64,000 bases of DNA from Sthenelais limicola. Its lineage: Eukaryota > Annelida > Polychaeta > Phyllodocida > Sigalionidae. The position numbers and the translations under genes were made by a program. Under the pieces are notes generated by a model. That model was given only the letters and a program-made list of their open reading frames with translations, had not been told where the DNA came from and searched no databases. Numbering within the stretch: the stretch's first letter is position 1; the number at the start of each line of letters is the position of its first letter. Positions 43,721 through 64,000 of this stretch are shown here, in pieces. Location of the stretch: NCBI GenBank assembly GCA_942159475.1, contig OW804097.1, positions 55,200,986 through 55,264,985 of the forward strand. The letters are read 5' to 3'.

Positions 43721-44002
43721 GGGGACCTGCATGTCCGCCATCCTGCGTCTTGATTCGCATATTCAGCATGGAATATTCATCGGCTTTCTAATGTCAATAC
43801 CCATGTGTTCCCATAGCACATGTCTTCATCTTTCCTATCATGCATTTGGTTTTTACGGATCAAATACAAGCTGTGATAGTGGTGAAAACATTCTTGTAAT
43901 TTTCGAGAAAAAAAGTTGATAAATATTTGTATGACAGACATGAACTGAATCTATCCCAGCATGCACTGTAACAGACGTGCGCAGTGAGACATGCGCATCC
44001 CC
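43721..44002. mobile_element. TA-flanked MITE, GGGGANNTGCATGTC termini (copy 1)
   Basis: TA then GGGGACCTGCATGTC at the left, and GACATGCGCATCCCC then TA at the right. The body shares GGGATAGATTCAGTTC (complement) with 55101-55462. Confidence 0.82.
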
Positions 44003-45499
44003 TATTGAAAAGAGTTATTTTAATGTTGTTCTCCTGCAGATGATTTAATAATTTATATGGGAATCATTGTAGTCAAATGCCCACACAAACAACATTTAAA
44101 AAGGCTACAATTAATTATCTAAGAAAAGCCCTTATAACATTATGGATTGTAAAGTGAGTTCTTGAGCACAATGCAGAGAGGGCCTTCATTGGCTACACAA
44201 TGACCCTATAGTGCTTTTTGCATATATTCTATGGCCGATTTTGGGTGCCCCCGCCCTCAGGTGCGCAAATTATGCCATTACTAAAGTCTTTAATCACAAT
44301 AGGACATATGAACATGTCCTTAGACCAAGCGAGGTAACCTCCGTTGAACAATATTAAACATTCACATTCGTAAAGGCAAATTTATGATTCTTAAAAAATA
44401 ATTAAATGCAAGTACAATTTTTAATTTCACATCAGCACATATATGACTGCACACATAAACATTCATTTACACTAAATAACCGTTAACATATAGATGGCAT
44501 TTACATTTAATATATTAGGCCATTGGCATAAGAAACATGTCTTTTTCATATCAGCAGGGAGGTATAAGCTGACAGAAAAGAAATAGCTGGGTTTTCATCG
44601 GATGTCGGGAAATTGTGTTAGAGCTGGGAGAGTCTGATCGGGCTAGGACCTTTTGAGGCCATACTCTTCAGGTACAAGCGAGGCTTAGCTCAGAACACGG
44701 AGTGAATTGCAGATAGCGATCCCTATATTTTACATCCCTGATATCAGTCTAACATTTTGTTTACCCAACCAGAGGTATAGGTCATATGCACTATAACTCT
44801 CTTCTCTAATAAATACCCTAGAAGTGAATACTTTCAATAAATAATGTTTTTCATTAATATTAACAATTCTCCAGTACAAAAAAGCCAGTAGCATGTCAAG
44901 TATTTCCTATCCTCATGATGGCAGACAATATCCTTTTAAAGGAATTTAAAACAATAAATGACACCCTGGGTAATTATGTTCTATTGGAAGCGACTTTTGT
45001 TCTATTCATTACATTTTGTAATATAAAAATATCGTCCAGTTTCATTGAGAGTGAGTCAAAAAGAGGAGAAAAGCAATTGTGAATTTCTTTGTCGTCTCTC
45101 ATGAAACTAAATACCTTTCGCCTAAAATCTGACCATAGAACTTTGTTAATGGCACGATTCCCTAACTAATCCGGAGGTGCCAAAACACTTACAAATTATG
45201 GCAATTCAATGCGGATTATGACAAGCATATTATTTCAATCCACATAGCTAAATATACAGGTCCTCCGCTAGGTCCTGGGGCAGTATACTAGCATCTATTG
45301 AATTATATTTTGTTGGGTTGTTCATAGCTCAGCAATTAAAAATGTTTTTTCAACTAGCACCTGAGGCAGTATACAATCATCTAGTTTTGAAAAAATGCCA
45401 AAGCTTCGCCAACCCATCTCCTGATCGGGACACTTTTTATTTTCCTTCCTTTTCTTAATTTACTCCAAGGGTCACTCACAGGGCTATTTTCCATTTTAA

Positions 45500-45826
45500 G
45501 CTGCATTCTCGCTAATTTCCGCCAATTAATTAAATGTTGCATTCTTTGCTCACTTATGTTCTGAATATCTCCAGGGGAGAATATTAAAGTATTTTGAAGC
45601 TAACTATTATCCTTAGTAACCATTTTATTACGATTTCCAGGGCAGTACATCAAAACAAGAAATAACGCGAACGGTGAGAAAAAGACATAAATATCTGTAA
45701 ATGCGAGAGTAATCAATAGCATCCATTTGCAAAATGACCGTCCTCCAAACTATAGCCTAGAGCTTTAGACCAAATGTCGAAAGAAATTAGGGAAGAAATC
45801 TGTTCGAACTAGCTGAGAATGCAGCT
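45500..45826. mobile_element. TTAA-flanked MITE (copy 3) in the DHX36 3' region
   Basis: GCTGCATTCTCGCTAATTT follows TTAA at 45496-45499, and AACTAGCTGAGAATGCAGCT precedes TTAA at 45827-45830. It begins 113 nt past the DHX36 stop, so it probably lies within the 3' UTR. Confidence 0.85.
45624..45629 (-). promoter_or_regulatory. Candidate DHX36 poly(A) signal
   Basis: AATAAA on the - strand, about 310 nt past the DHX36 stop. It lies inside the TTAA-flanked MITE at 45500-45826, so the 3' UTR may end inside a transposon relic. It is a hexamer match only. Confidence 0.3.
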
Positions 45827-45938
45827 TTAAATATACATGATTTAAAAGTAAATGATTCTATTCTTTAAGATTTAGTTTTATGGTCCTATTTTAAGAGAGA
45901 AGCCTATAGACACTGGCTGGCAGTTCCTATGAAAATGT

Positions 45939-63673
<17,735 letters not shown>

Positions 63674-64000
63674 TTCACGCTGATACCTCACCAAGTCCGA
63701 TATCACAAAATCAATAACAGGTACTACGCTCTGTAAGATGTAGTATCATGTCGGCCTACTCTTGCTTTTGACGTGATTGTTCATGGCATGAAAAAAAATC
63801 TAATCTATACTAGATACGAACATTTAATAGAATCTACATATGGACTTTTGACGCTGACTATTTCGTTTGTATGCATTTATATTACGTTCCTTAAACAACA
63901 TATGTTTTATATCATATGTATAGGATAAATCTGGATCAATATAATGCAGTATCTGGATAATGTAGCAAATGATAGATCAAGACTACCGGTACCCTATAAA

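Larger units (their letters stand above)
38278..45938. other. Intergenic region between convergent PDE9A and DHX36
   Basis: Includes both 3' UTRs. I see no third gene; reading frames of 60-80 codons (40202-40429, 41425-41646, 43731-43919) have no recognisable protein features. It contains MITEs at 38974, 43402, 43721 and 45500 and repeat copies at 41247; the rest is unique AT-rich sequence. Confidence 0.6.

Overview
This is a 64 kb piece of an AT-rich animal nuclear genome. It has small exons (52-478 nt) with GT-AG introns, abundant microsatellites and many short transposon relics. The two genes present are bilaterian. Intron density and repeat types suggest a non-vertebrate animal, probably a marine invertebrate; I cannot place it more precisely. 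There are no prokaryotic features, rRNA genes or recognisable tRNA genes.

Two protein-coding genes lie tail to tail. On the + strand, 4133-38277 holds a high-affinity cGMP phosphodiesterase 9 gene (PDE9A-like). I resolved eleven coding positions in frame, from a coiled-coil linker through the whole catalytic domain to a stop; the N-terminus lies upstream or was not found. One position is represented by two tandem exons of exactly 105 nt (32677-32781 and 34915-35019). Both are phase 0-0, and each encodes the same catalytic segment with the metal-binding Asp. Catalytic residue spacing matches the recalled human PDE9A2 numbering only if exactly one is used, so they look like mutually exclusive alternative exons.

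On the - strand, 63673-45939 holds a complete DHX36 (RHAU, G-quadruplex-resolving DEIH-box helicase) in 24 exons. They join in one frame of 1095 codons including the stop. It has the Gly/Arg-rich N-terminus with the RHAU-specific motif, a long acidic insert, all helicase motifs and the C-terminal MLE-type domains.

Region by region: 1-4132 is probably upstream intron or flank. 4185-19231 is a 15 kb PDE9A intron holding a candidate 6.3 kb transposon packed with satellites and minisatellites, a Helitron and several MITEs. 19232-38277 holds the remaining PDE9A exons and introns, with a second Helitron and two further members of the 6.3 kb element's family. 38278-45938 is intergenic with MITEs. 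45939-63673 is DHX36, with a large GGAA repeat, MITEs and a possible LTR in its introns.

The most notable repeat result is a transposon family with termini starting TATGGAAAG and matching 6-bp target duplications. It has three intact insertions (about 0.85, 1.46 and 6.3 kb), all in PDE9A introns, and one ends 24 nt before an exon. A pair of inverted non-autonomous Helitrons (A|TC...hairpin...CTAG|T) flanks PDE9A exon 2. Splice sites and phases were read by eye; protein comparisons and residue numbers rely on remembered human PDE9A and DHX36.
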